Shown in pieces: positions 1-10,590 of a DNA stretch of 64,000 nt. The position numbers were made by a program, and so were the translations under genes. Source of the DNA: Pholis gunnellus (Eukaryota > Chordata > Actinopteri > Perciformes > Pholidae). The notes beneath the pieces were generated by a model that saw only the letters and a program-made list of their open reading frames with translations, had not been told where the DNA came from and searched no databases. The DNA lies in assembly GCA_910591455.2 (NCBI GenBank), contig OU342823.1, positions 4,704,501-4,768,500 of the forward strand, given 5' to 3'. Numbering within the stretch: the stretch's first letter is position 1; every line of letters starts with the position of its first letter.

Positions 1-2779
1 ACCAGAATTTGCTGTTTCATGTTTGCCCTCCAACAGGACTCCAACAGGACTCCAACAGGACTGGACCCAGACTTGGCTGGGTGACAGCAGGTGAGGAGGA
101 GAGGCGGCTTCTCTCACAGTGAGGAAAACGAGCGGGAAGGAAAGAGAGAGGAAGAAATGGTCACTGTACACGTGAGCGATGTGCAGGTTGAGTCGAGCTC
201 ACCGGGACGCGATCGGGGACTCTGGATTGTGGAACTTTCATACAGTTGGACTTTATTCCCTGTGTGCGGTTGCACGTGCACGTGTTAGCGTAGCCTACGC
301 TTCAGCGCGCGTGCGCGTACGGTATATATTGACTTTAGTGTGGTCATGCTATGAACAAACACTGTCTGCTGTACTCCGGGCCTATTGTTGGCTCAACGTT
401 GCCACTCCACAGAGTTGACTGAAGCCAACGAGCAAACAGTAGCAGCAGTGTGAGAATGAATAGAGCTACAGAGGCTCTTATCTCCACGCTGGGCGGCACA
501 AGTTACACGCTCTCACTGGGAGTCTCAGGCTACTTTAAGGACACTTTTATTTCAAACGCAACAATGTGTTTCCAAAAGGGAAAACACACCCAATTCAAAC
601 ATGCGCCCGCCGACGCATGTGGCCCTTGAAATTCTAACTCAACGTGATGATCATGAGGGGAAACTTGCACCTTAAAAATCAAAATGAATCACGTGTCAAA
701 CAAGTCTGGTGAGGACCCGTGACAATCAGATAACGTCAGAAGGAGCTTGTCACAAGACAAGTCGCTGTGGAGCTCACGCTCACACACATCTCCGTCCCTC
801 ACACACTGACAGACGGTGCTAATGCTGTTGCTGTCAGGTCGCTCTGCCCCCCCAGTGAGTGTGACGGCTGACGTGAGGGTAATTGACAAGAGGAGCATCA
901 CTTCTAAGGTCACTGCTGCATTGCTGATGAGAACCACACTGACTGAGAAAACAATCCTCAGATGAATCGATAAATAATCATTCGTTACAGCCCGAAACAT
1001 AAGTGAGGATACTTTAGGCGTTATAATAACACTGTACTGTGCAGTACATCCAGCAAGAGTACCCAACATAGTTTTTGGCTACTCAAATGTACGCGTTCTG
1101 TTTATTTTCTACCCTAATCTTCAGTATTTTGACCAAAAACAGGAAACAAATGTCTAAAAGGTCAACTTATTACGGTCTTCCACAGCAGATGGAGCTATCG
1201 CTGTGACAATATGATGAAAATTACAATTCTATGACAAGACAAGGAAAACTCTATCGCTGAGGAAGACCATACGGTGTGGTTGAAAGCTCTGCAAAAAGCT
1301 AGAGACATTATTCTCCAGTATATTGTCCATTGACTCTTGTCCACTTACTGTAGCAATAAAGCTGCAGACTGTGGATTAATGCTTGTACGGTGACACCAGA
1401 GAACCTTTGCACAGCAGTTTGATTGAAGCCAAAAACAGAAATAATACTGTAAACCTATAAGATGGGAAACTGGGGCACCAGCCTTCTGATGTTTCATATT
1501 TCTAAAAGCTTTAATGCCAAGAAGAAACTACAGCTCTGACAACATTTAAGAGCCACGCCATCGTTCATCCCGTCACTGGTTCAGATCATCGTCTCTGTCG
1601 TACAGTAAGGCTCCTTCTGTTTATGACAGAATACCACCAGGGTGTTTGTCAGAAGAATAGTACCAGTGTAGCGGGATCGTTCATGCCTGCTCATATCTAC
1701 TTATCCGATATTTAGAGTCCGCAGTTTTCAGCCATGCAGATGCTGCGGCTGCAAATCCATTTCTGACCTTCAAAGTTCCATCTTGTCCTTGGAAGCTGCA
1801 GTTGATAAAAGGTGAGCCTACTGTGGCAGACACGGTCTACTCTTTAGTGTCACATGAGCTGGAGTTTGCCCAGTAGTCACGTTGTCTAGGGATGATGATC
1901 ATGTGTTTTGATCGAAAGCTCCACATCTACAGTGTTTGATTTTTTTCCCCCAAAGTTTTACAAACATACAATCGATAAATCGTGAAAATTCTGAGCTGAA
2001 TCACGAATGGAGATCATCACTACTTGCAGTCTAACTGCAAACTGTTTCGTAGCTTAGTCTCCAGATATAATCCAGTTGAAAACGTGCTAAGCACCTCTGG
2101 TCCCATTTGTTCTCCAGTCACAATCCTGACCTATTAGAGCTTTGCTGCCAGCTGAGCTCTGCTGCCAAACGGTGGGGTAAATAAAGCCTGTGTGGAGTGC
2201 AGCTCACTGGTCCTCGCCTCCATTCTTTCACAGCAGCTCCAAAATAAGCTGCACTGCTCCAGATTTAAACTAGAACAACCTCTCTTTGTGTGTCTCTCTT
2301 TTTCTTTTCTTCCCGTATTCAGGCCTCCTCTGTGTCGGTCAGTTTCACAAACACGGGTTAAGTCCAGTTTGACCAAAGGAGTCCCCTGACAAACATTGGT
2401 CTCCTTGGTAGCGATACTGAAGACAATCAGGCCTCTATCACTACATCCTGTCAGTGAAGGTCACATTTCTTAAAGCCTGTGCTCCGTGGAGGGAATGATA
2501 AAGCTCTTGCACAAACTGCTGCACCTGCAGGGCCTTGCTCAAGAGCACTGCAGCCTCATGTAGGTCAGCCAAGAGGTCAGCTTCATCGGTAAATAAGGGC
2601 TGATGTCAAGATATCCGTGATGCCGCTCATCCCCAGCAGCCCCACCTATTGACTGAACTCCTACCTCACTGAACTTTAAGTCTGATCCACTGCAGGACAA
2701 TGAACCCCCCACACCCCGAACACCATCACCCCACCGGGGAGCCGCAGCATCCAGCCCGCCCAGCAGCAGCAGCACTCAC
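1..2779 (-). other. gfod1: gfod1 intron 1 (5' part, runs off the window)
   Basis: This is non-coding sequence downstream, on the minus strand, of the gfod1 exon 1 donor at 2779-2778. The second coding exon expected for the family was not found here and should lie left of base 1. Three tandem copies of an 11-bp unit (CTCCAACAGGA) sit at 28-62. All open frames are short and overlapping and resemble no known protein. Confidence 0.6.
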
Positions 2780-3032
2780 CCAGCGTTTTGACCGCGATCT
2801 GCCGCGTCAGAGGCGGCGGCAGGTTGATGCAGACCAGATCCACGTCCTGATGCAGCAGCACGTCGTCGATCCGGTTGGTGTAGAACGGCACGTTCATCTC
2901 CTTGGCCAGCTCCTCCGCCTCCTCCTGCGTCCGGCCCCACAGCGCCTTGACGGCGAAGCCCTCGTTCTTCAGCAGCGGGATGATCACCCTGGCGGTCAGG
3001 CTGGTGCCGAACACGCCGACGCCTGGAAGCAT
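2780..3032 (-). CDS. gfod1: gfod1 first coding exon (glucose-fructose oxidoreductase domain-containing protein 1), 5' partial gene
   Basis: This exon encodes the first 84 residues plus one base of a protein closely matching the N-terminus of vertebrate GFOD1. The opening MLPGVGVFGTS carries the glycine-rich turn of a Rossmann NAD(P)-binding fold, followed by ALWGRTQEEAEELAKEMNVP and DVDLVCINLPPPLTRQIAV. GFOD1 is preferred over GFOD2 because GFOD2 has a different stretch after the glycine motif and isoleucine-serine in place of INL before the prolines. The family belongs to the Gfo/Idh/MocA oxidoreductases; its substrate is not firmly known. The start is the only upstream ATG in frame. The exon ends in CTGG followed by a GTGAGT donor at 2779, in the phase expected for the next residues (GIGKN in relatives). 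The remaining roughly 300 residues are outside the window. Its neighbour upstream on the same strand is slc12a7. Confidence 0.93.
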
Positions 3033-3660
3033 GACTCGGGTTTATTCGTCGATTTCTGTTTTCAGTTTTGTCGTAAGAGCTCCGGATGACGCCAGACCGG
3101 CTGAACGGGAGGCAAGCGGCGGGCAGGGACCGTCAGGTTGGCCATCCACCTGCAGCCAAACACCCGCTGTGCTGCATTTCACCCGGCGCTCCGACTCTCA
3201 GATCGGGCATGTAATTTCGTTATCCTCCAGCCCCCCACAACGGAAAATAATCCAAAAACAGATGACAAACCGAGCCTCGGCGTTATAAATGACAATTCAA
3301 ACGCACCATTCCGGTCTTTACCTCGTCCGCGTCTGACGGAGATCAGCGCACTGACTGCGCCAAGCACTGAAGGGCATGTCACCCCCCCTCCCTGGGTCTG
3401 TAAGTCCCTTTTTTTTTTCAGCAGGACCCTCCCATCCAGATAACGCGAGAGGGAATGAATGAGAGCCGGAAAGGTGCTTTATCTGACGGCGTGCTGACAG
3501 AAACGCGGCGGTCGCTCTCTCTGTCCCCCGGAGGATCCAGCAACAGCAGCAGCGATACTACGGTGAAGGCTGCTATTCATGCTGCAGCTGAGACATGCGC
3601 AGTCAAGTCAGAGACGGTGACAGGATGCGCTACTGGTATCGAAGTGTCAAAATAAAAGCA
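3033..3660 (-). promoter_or_regulatory. gfod1: gfod1 5' UTR / CpG-rich promoter region
   Basis: Sequence upstream of the gfod1 ATG is clearly richer in CpG than the flanking DNA, and the richness continues into the coding exon, as in a vertebrate CpG-island promoter. No TATA box or defined start site was recognised, so the transcription start and UTR length are inferred. A short T-run (about 3409-3418) lies inside it. CpG density drops sharply after about 3660. Confidence 0.5.
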
Positions 3661-4522
3661 TTACTTGCACGCTTGCTATTAGCCACGGTTGAAGTCTATG
3701 TTATGTATGGAGTAGAAAAAAAGAAGACTTGAAAAATACAGTACAGTTTTTTTTATTACACACACCTCAAAGCACAAATACATGCAAACTGAAGTTGCAT
3801 GAGCAACCACCTCCACGATGCATTTTTATTTATTTTTTGTAATAGTTATTGTGAGCATGGTCCCTCTCATTCCCATGAGGAGATATGTACGATTATGTTA
3901 ATACACCAACGTGGGATGGGATCATAGGAAAGCTCAGTATCATTATTATTCCAGTATAGATATATTTGTATACATTGTTCGCCCTCTATACAATTCAGCA
4001 ATGGCATTGGCTTTATTATTAGAATTGATATGATTATTATTATTGTTATTATGACAATAATAGTAGTAGTTGTGGTTCTATTACATATGTTACATTTTTA
4101 TTTTAATGACAACCTTGGACCATGTCCGGTCTTTTGCTGTCTGTCTTTGTGTCACTTGATGCAGCTTTCACTGCGCTCGTTCCCAGCAGCCAGAGGGTTA
4201 GAGGAACTGAAACAATAAGAGTCCCTTCAATATACTGTATATACAGTATATGATATGATGGTGCTTAATGTTACCTGTTATCGCCTCATGTATGTGTTCT
4301 CACATTGTTGTGTATATTTCTTTTCAGACTAACAGTGGTTCCAGAAGTTCCAAACAAGATTGTTTGCATATACTTGTGAATGGAACCACTTTACTGTTCA
4401 TAATTAGCAAGGTTTGTTATCAGTCACCATGCTGGTAGCTGTAATGGACGCCATGTTGTCCTCTTTTTCTCCTGGTTATTGATTGCTGTCTATAGATTTC
4501 TGCCAGACACAGCTCATTCAGA

Positions 4523-4576
4523 ACCCTACAGCGTGCTGCACGCAGCCGGACCCTACAGCGTGCTGCATGCAGCCGT
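4523..4576. repeat. two-copy 27-bp tandem repeat
   Basis: Two adjacent 27-bp units beginning ACCCTACAGCGTGCTGCA differ at two positions, and a degenerate third piece follows. It is a small local duplication with no evident function. Confidence 0.8.
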
Positions 4577-5634
4577 CCCCTATGCTGCACCCCTTACCGC
4601 TCTCCTGTAACACAGCCTGACAGGATGCAACTAGACAGAAACTGGCAACAGGAAAGACGTTTTTTTTTGGTTCTTTGAAGGTTTAAGATATGATAGAGTT
4701 GAGCTGCTTTGTAATCTGCAGCAGGGATCGGAAGCATTTCAATTAAAGAGAGGATTTGATTCTCATCATGGCTGAGTCCACTGTGTGCTGCTCTTCCATA
4801 AGTCATCTAGAAAAACGCACTTGGCAACTGAACTGACTAGATCTGTTTTATTCTGTGTTCCAACTGTGTGTGTTTTGAATTGCAGCCATTGTCGGAGCCA
4901 CCGTGTACTGCGAGATGTGATGCTGCCATACCAAGAGATGGAAAGCTTTGCGATCAGTTACAGGAAACCTTTGTATAGTCAAACAATCTATCTCAGTTTG
5001 AATTTGCATACGCGTATTAGCCTTTTTGACATACGAGGAGAGTGCAAACATTGAGCTTTTATTGTACTGTCAACACTTATCCTCTATTTGTTTTTCTTAT
5101 CTCTAAACTGTCATTTTCTTTGTAGTGAGCTACAGAGCTGCTCTGTGGATGGGACTGGCACACCTTGGGCCAAGGACTGTCATTTATTTTGTTTGTGTTT
5201 ATGTTGAAATGTTCATTTTAAAAGGAACGTGCACTTCTCCTGCTTGATTCAAATGATGTGAAAACACAATTAGCATATAAGCAGAGGTCTGATTATCCCA
5301 CTGAGTTTTGTATGAAGTAAACATAGATGATGAAAACTTGCTTTGTGTCTTTAATGCACGTTGAAGGTGAGCTGTCTGTCTGTGTGCAGATGTTGGGGAG
5401 TTCGACTAACCTGACCAAGCAGCTGGTTAGTTAGATGGTGACAGTGTTAAAGGAGTGCAACGTTAAATAGGTAGAGTTATTTTTTAAAGATGCTGAATTC
5501 GATATTCTGAACATTAATGTAGCAGCAAACAACTCATATATGAAAAGATATAGTGGAGTAATGTCTACCTGAACAGAGAATGAAGTCTCTCTCTTTGTGT
5601 GTGTTGTTATCAGAGCCTCTCTGTGCTTTCTTGT

Positions 5635-5900
5635 CCGGCCGCGTGCTTTTTTAAGCACATGTTAGCTCGCTCCCGCTTGCTAGCTAATGGCCGTCGCTCT
5701 GCCCCGCTCTCGTGCAGCAGTTACCGCCGATGACGCCGTCCCGACCGACAGTGTCGTTACGGTACCGTAGCACCAACCCTCTGGTTCCCCCTCGGGAAAA
5801 CACTGCAGCACTGTCACTGTTTGCACCGTTTGCGCTGTTAGCACCGTTAGCCGCTAACCGCCGGCTCAGCCGTCACCATGACGAGAGCCTCGAGGAGACA
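5635..5900. other. isolated CpG-rich segment of unknown origin
   Basis: This GC- and CpG-rich stretch sits in otherwise AT-rich intergenic sequence, with repeated GTTAGC/GCTAAC hexamers and the phrase TTAGCACCGTTAGCCGCTAA near 5837. A plus-strand open frame at 5712-5939 crosses it but looks like no known protein. It could be the 5' part of a retroelement or a promoter of an unrecognised transcript; neither can be shown here. Confidence 0.3.
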
Positions 5901-7655
5901 ATCCCTCAACCTCTTTCTACTCATAAAGATAACAAATAATGAAACCACAATGAACCCCTTATATTTAAAACGTACAAAGGTTGTGTCCTTTTAGGTAACC
6001 TGCTAGCCTAAAATCAAACTTGCTCAGTCCCTGACATGTAGCATCCATGTGAGAGAGCCTTCTACCAGCACGACCCCTGCTGACCTACAGCTCATGTTAA
6101 TCAACAACCTTTCAATAGATGGAAAAAGCTGAACGTCAGAAAGCTCCAATCAATACCTGCACAGGCAAACTATATGACACCGACGTGCACACATCACTTA
6201 TCTGTTGTTTTTTGTCCGTAGTGCTGCTGCTGAGGATCAATGAGAAAATGTCTTTATGTCTTTTCAGTCTCACACACACATCTATGCAGGTTCGACCGTC
6301 AACATCCAGCCTCTCCTATCGATCTGGTCAACAATGCACCGAGCAAACAGAAGAGAGAGGACGATACTTTAGACTGACAGATTGTGCAGAGAAAGTGGCG
6401 AAAGGCAACCGCGGGCTGCAAGAGGTCAAAGGTCAGCCAAGGGCCACAGCTCAAGGGTGTTCCTGTCAGAGACGAGTCTTCTGGCAGAATGTGTGGCTTT
6501 CTCTGCTAAAATCAAAGGAACCAGTAGCCTTAGTGAACACTGGATTATTAGCGGGTTCAGAGTGTTGTTGCAACCAGCTATACATAACTTCCTCCTAAAG
6601 TTACAGAACTATTGCTTTGAAATGGTAACAGTACGGCTGATGTAACTGGTACAGGATGTGTGTGTGTGTGTGTGCGTTGACAAGCATGCTGGATTTGACT
6701 CAGAGATGAATGTTTACATCAGTGGCTTCGATCTCTCTGCAGCAGGAAGCCAGTTTTAGGGAATGCAAGGCTGCCCTCTGGTGGATAGATGCTGTCCTAC
6801 CAACGTGACTCCACCAGTCTGCACACACATGTCCAGAATACACAACTCACTGTTTCTGAACAGGTTTAAGTCTCTAGTCTCCTACCTTTTATTGCTTGTG
6901 ATCCCTTAATATGAAGCCTTATCTCCTCGTGACCACTACTCATCTGTTGAGCAGATTCAATTTAAAAGTTATTTTCTCTTCTTAGATCGTTTTCATATGA
7001 AGAATTGTAGAATTGTGAAAAGCGTAAAACAAGTGTTCCACAAGAAAGTAAATAGACATCATTTTGTGTCGTAGACTGTAGGTATAAATCCTCTCAGGGA
7101 GTCCTGGTCCCCAGGTCTGGACCCTCTGTACGTCTACAGCTGCGTGGACAGTCCGATCTGACTGAGGACGGGCAGTCACAGAAAGATTTCACAAATCTTA
7201 ACGATTCTGCAAGTCAGTCAAAATGTTCAATCTCAATCAACCTGATTGAATCCATACTAAACTATGTGCGTGTGACTTTAATAAAGCTCAGCGTCCTCTC
7301 TGCCCATCAGCACGCAGTGATGACTCCTCCGCGTCAACAAAACCAGACTTGTGGAACAGACTGGACGTAGGAAACACACCATCCACTGCAACGTTTCCAC
7401 GCCACGACAGAGAGGTACTAGAGCAGGGGTGGCCAACCAGTCAGAGACCAAGAGCCACATTTTTTACTGTGTTACCGCAAAGAGCCACATCATACACATG
7501 GGCACACATGAACATCACCCTATCCCTTCCTCACACACACACATACCTTTGCTCAGCCAGATTTATTGTAAATGTCACACACCAATATGATAATGACAGA
7601 AATTGACTCCTAAGACCACAGGCCAGTCATTTTCAACAATGAACATTGTGTACAC

Positions 7656-7730
7656 CAGGGGTGTCAAACTCATTGTCGCTCTGGGGCCACATCAGCATCA
7701 TGGTTGCCCCCAAAGGGCCGGTTGTCGGCG
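7656..7730 (+). mobile_element. second hAT-like terminus nested inside the 710-bp element
   Basis: CAGGGGTGTCAAACTCATTG is the typical left end of a different fish hAT family (CAGGGGTGTCAAACTCA). Its matching right end (TGAGTTTGACACCCCTG) was not found up to 8133. It is therefore a truncated nested insertion or a chimaeric element. The right boundary given is arbitrary. Confidence 0.5.
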
Positions 7731-7753
7731 GGGGGGGGGGGGGGGGGGGGGGG
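7730..7753. repeat. 24-nt poly-G tract
   Basis: An uninterrupted run of G inside the hAT element. Such runs are hard to sequence, so the exact length is uncertain. Confidence 0.95.
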
Positions 7754-8328
7754 CTGCTGCTCCTTCTTCGTCGGCGGGGAGGGTGGCTGCTGCTGCTGCT
7801 GTCACATACGCTGGTGGAGGTGTGCGCGGCGCGTGCGGATCGGGGAGGAGCTCCGCCTTGCGCGATACAACGGATATTTGTAAATTGTCCGACTTTTACA
7901 TTTTTACTTAAAGCGGGGCTTTCAAACAGTCCGTCTCGGCGTTAAATGGGTCGACGAGGAACGTAATCTGTAGCCGCACATGCGCGTTTGACGAAAATAC
8001 CGTATTTAACTCAAGCGAAGCGAACACGAACATTAAAAAAACACAAATACAAACTTCGATATGAACGCAAGAGCCGCATGAAACCGGGCAAAGAGCCGCA
8101 TGCGGCTCGCGAGCCGCGGGTTGGCCACCCCTGTACTAGAGGCTGAGAGGCTGTCTGAAGACCCGAGCTCTGTTGAAAGTCGTTCACATGAGGGAAGCCT
8201 ACAGTAAAGATATCCTGCTGTAGTTCAGTCACACTTCTCTCGTCCTCTCTTTTACTGATGTACCGTCTCTTCCGCTCCACCCCTCCTCTACACCGACAGG
8301 TTTGTAGTGGAATTCTATGGTTTTTCAT

Positions 8329-8400
8329 GCGATGGTGGTATAGTGGTAAGCATAGCTGCCTTCCAAGCAGTTGACCCGGGTTCGATTCCCGGCCATCGCA
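8329..8400 (+). tRNA. tRNA-Gly (anticodon TCC)
   Basis: This 72-nt sequence folds as a standard cloverleaf. Acceptor strands GCGATGG (8329-8335) and CCATCGC (8393-8399) pair perfectly, with discriminator A at 8400. The anticodon loop CTTCCAA (8360-8366) places TCC at 8362-8364, decoding GGA (and GGG by wobble). The internal A box (TGGTATAGTGG) and B box (GGTTCGATTCC) for RNA polymerase III are intact. The sequence is nearly identical to vertebrate tRNA-Gly-TCC as I recall it, apart from a compensated acceptor-stem change and one D-loop base. No intron, CCA or SINE-like tail follows, so it looks like a true gene and not a SINE head. It stands 196 bp right of the hAT element and about 360 bp left of the minisatellite. 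Confidence 0.96.
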
Positions 8401-8404
8401 AGCA

Positions 8405-8409
8405 TTTTT
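8405..8409 (+). terminator. RNA polymerase III terminator of the tRNA-Gly gene
   Basis: TTTTT begins 5 nt after the discriminator base, the usual Pol III stop. It supports an active tRNA gene. Confidence 0.85.
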
Positions 8410-8763
8410 CGGGCACAAATAGTGATGGTGATGGATTAGAGAACCAGAGGCCACGTAGGTCAAAACCTGCCGACAAGGACAAATTCTGCTTCATCAATTA
8501 AGACACATGGAGGACAAAAAAATCCACCTCAACTATCGATAAATAAATACGAAAAATAAATATAGTCATTTAGAACCCTTATTTGAGGCTTTTCTACTAC
8601 ACTGTGCCACTATCATGTCACTTTAGACAGAGTTGTATCGTTGACCTTTTGTACTAGTAGTATTAAGAAAACGATTAAAACCTGCGTGCTCCATCCATGA
8701 TGAATTAACTACATACAAATTAATATTTACCCCTCAGGCTACCATATCTTTCATATGGTACCC

Positions 8764-10210
8764 TGTTAGTACGCACTAAGACCAGCAGTCCCGTTAGTAC
8801 TGACTAAGGCCAGCAGTCCCGTTAGTACGCACTAAGACCAGCAGTCCCGTTAGTACTCACTAAGGCCAGCAGTCCCGTTAGTACGCACTAAGGCCAGCAG
8901 TCCCGTTAGTACTCACTAAGGCCAGCAGTCCCGTTAGTACGCACGAAGGCCAGCAGTCCCGTTAGTACGCACTAAGGCCAGCAGTCCCGTTAGTATGCCC
9001 TAAGGCCAGCAGTCCCGTTAGTACTCACTAAGGCCAGCAGTCCCGTTAGTACTCACTAAGGCCAGCAGTCCCGTTAGTACGCACGAAGGCCAGCAGTCCC
9101 GTTAGTACGCACTAAGGCCAGCAGTCCCGTTAGTACTCACTAAGGCCAGCAGTCCCGTTAGTACTCACTAAGGCCAGCAGTCCCGTTAGTACGCACTAAG
9201 GCCAGCAGTCCCGTTAGTACGCACTAAGGCCAGCAGCCCCGTTAGTACGCACTAAGGCCAGCAGTCCCGTTAGTACGCACTAAGGCCAGCAGTCCCGTTA
9301 GTACTCACTAAGGCCAGCAGTCCCGTTAGTACTCACTAAGGCCAGCAGTCCCGTTAGTATGCCCTAAGGCCAGCAGTCACGTTAGTACGCACTAAGGCCA
9401 GCAGTCCCGTTAGTACGCACTAAGGCCAGCAGTCCCGTTAGTACTCACTAAGGCCAGCAGTCCCGTTAGTACTCACTAAGGCCAGCAGTCCCGTTAGTAC
9501 GCACGAAGGCCAGCAGTCCCGTTAGTACGCACTAAGGCCAGCAGTCCCGTTAGTATGCCCTAAGGCCAGCAGTCCCGTTAGTACTCACTAAGGCCAGCAG
9601 CCCCGTTAGTACGCACGAAGGCCAGCAGTCACGTTAGTACTCACTAAGGCCAGCAGTCCCGTTAGTACTCACTAAGGCCAGCAGCCCCGTTAGTACGCAC
9701 GAAGGCCAGCAGTTACGTTAGTACTCACTAAGGCCAGCAGTCCCGTTAGTATGCCCTAAGGCCAGCAGTCCCGTTAGTACTCACTAAGGCCAGCAGTCCC
9801 GTTAGTACGCACTAAGGCCAGCAGTCCCGTTAGTACGCACGAAGGCCAGCAGTCCCGTTAGTACGCACTAAGGCCAGCAGTCCCGTTAGTACGCCCTAAG
9901 GCCAGCAGTCCCGTTAGTACTCACTAAGGCCAGCAGCCCCGTTAGTACGCACGAAGGCCAGCAGTCACGTTAGTACTCACTAAGGCCAGCAGTCCCGTTA
10001 GTACTCACTAAGGCCAGCAGCCCCGTTAGTACGCACGAAGGCCAGCAGTCCCGTTAGTACTCACTAAGGCCAGCAGTCCCGTTAGTATGCCCTAAGGCCA
10101 GCAGTCCCGTTAGTACTCACCAAGGCCAGCAGTCCAGTTAGTAGGCACGAAGGCCAGCAGTCCTGTTAGTACGCACCAAGGCCAGCAGCCCCGTTAGTAC
10201 GCACCAAGGC
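8764..10210. repeat. 28-bp minisatellite, about 52 tandem copies
   Basis: Head-to-tail 28-bp units begin GTTAGTAC, have a variable centre and end GGCCAGCAG plus four bases (mostly TCCC). The main centre variants are CGCACTAA, CTCACTAA, CGCACGAA and TGCCCTAA; the last four bases vary among TCCC, CCCC, TCAC and TTAC. There is no spacer, so this is a satellite array and not a CRISPR. Units 1-3 and 49-52 are the most diverged, as expected for array edges. A final partial copy is interrupted after 10210 and a GGCCAGCAGCC remnant lies near 10240. Blocks of variant order recur (see findings). Confidence 0.97.
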
Positions 10211-10590
10211 TACGCTTAGTTGTAAACAGCATTGCTACAAAGGCCAGCAGCCCTGAATGCCACCATTGTTTCATGAATATCAAATCAGTGTGAGTGGTGT
10301 GTGTGTGACTAGAATAAGGACTCAGACAGGTTTTGCATTATTATTATCAGCACTTTTAATAATTACTCAGAGGCACAAATACAATTTACAGGGCTACATT
10401 CCTCTATCTGTGCGCCCACAAGTGACTTCCTGTTCCAGCACGCGAGGCCTGCTGGCTGACGACGGACAACAACGGGGCCGCATGTGAACACGCACACCCA
10501 CAAAGACACACGCACACTATTCTGCTGATCCTCTCACATCGCACAGGCTTCTTTTTCTTTCTTTCATGAATACACATATGACATCAGTTA
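10211..10590. other. short spacer between minisatellite and slc12a7 3' end
   Basis: No gene was seen. It contains the diverged edge of the minisatellite and an A/C-rich stretch. It probably holds the downstream GU-rich element for slc12a7 polyadenylation, which on the minus strand reads as GTGTATTC and GTGCGATGTGAG. Confidence 0.4.

Larger units (their letters stand above)
3661..7415. other. intergenic DNA between gfod1 promoter and a hAT element
   Basis: No supportable gene was found. It contains AT-rich sequence (3700-4300), a two-copy 27-bp tandem repeat at 4523-4576, the CpG-rich patch listed separately, and a short (TG)n at about 6657-6674. All open frames are short and show no family resemblance. 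Confidence 0.5.
7424..8133. mobile_element. non-autonomous hAT-type DNA transposon, 710 bp, with intact ends
   Basis: The element begins CAGGGGTGGCCAACC and ends with the exact reverse complement, a 15-bp perfect terminal inverted repeat. Both sides carry the 8-bp target duplication TACTAGAG (7416-7423 and 8134-8141), diagnostic of hAT transposition. Inside are repeated AGAGCCACAT/AGAGCCGCAT phrases, a 24-nt G-run (7730-7753) and a second hAT-like end, CAGGGGTGTCAAACTCA, at 7656. No transposase frame is present, so it would need an enzyme in trans. The perfect duplication suggests a fairly recent insertion. Confidence 0.9.

Noticed and set aside
7603..7945. Glycine/alanine-rich frames across the G-run
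   Set aside because: They lie inside a hAT element and result from the poly-G tract.
8329..8409. tRNA-derived SINE head instead of a tRNA gene
   Set aside because: No SINE body or A-rich/simple tail follows, the cloverleaf is perfect and an oligo-T stop comes after 4 nt.
8307..8501. Open frames overlapping the tRNA
   Set aside because: The sequence is fully explained as tRNA-Gly; frames on both strands are by-products.
8764..10210. Regular short repeats suggesting a CRISPR array
   Set aside because: The 28-bp units are directly adjacent with no unique spacers and the host is a vertebrate; it is a minisatellite.
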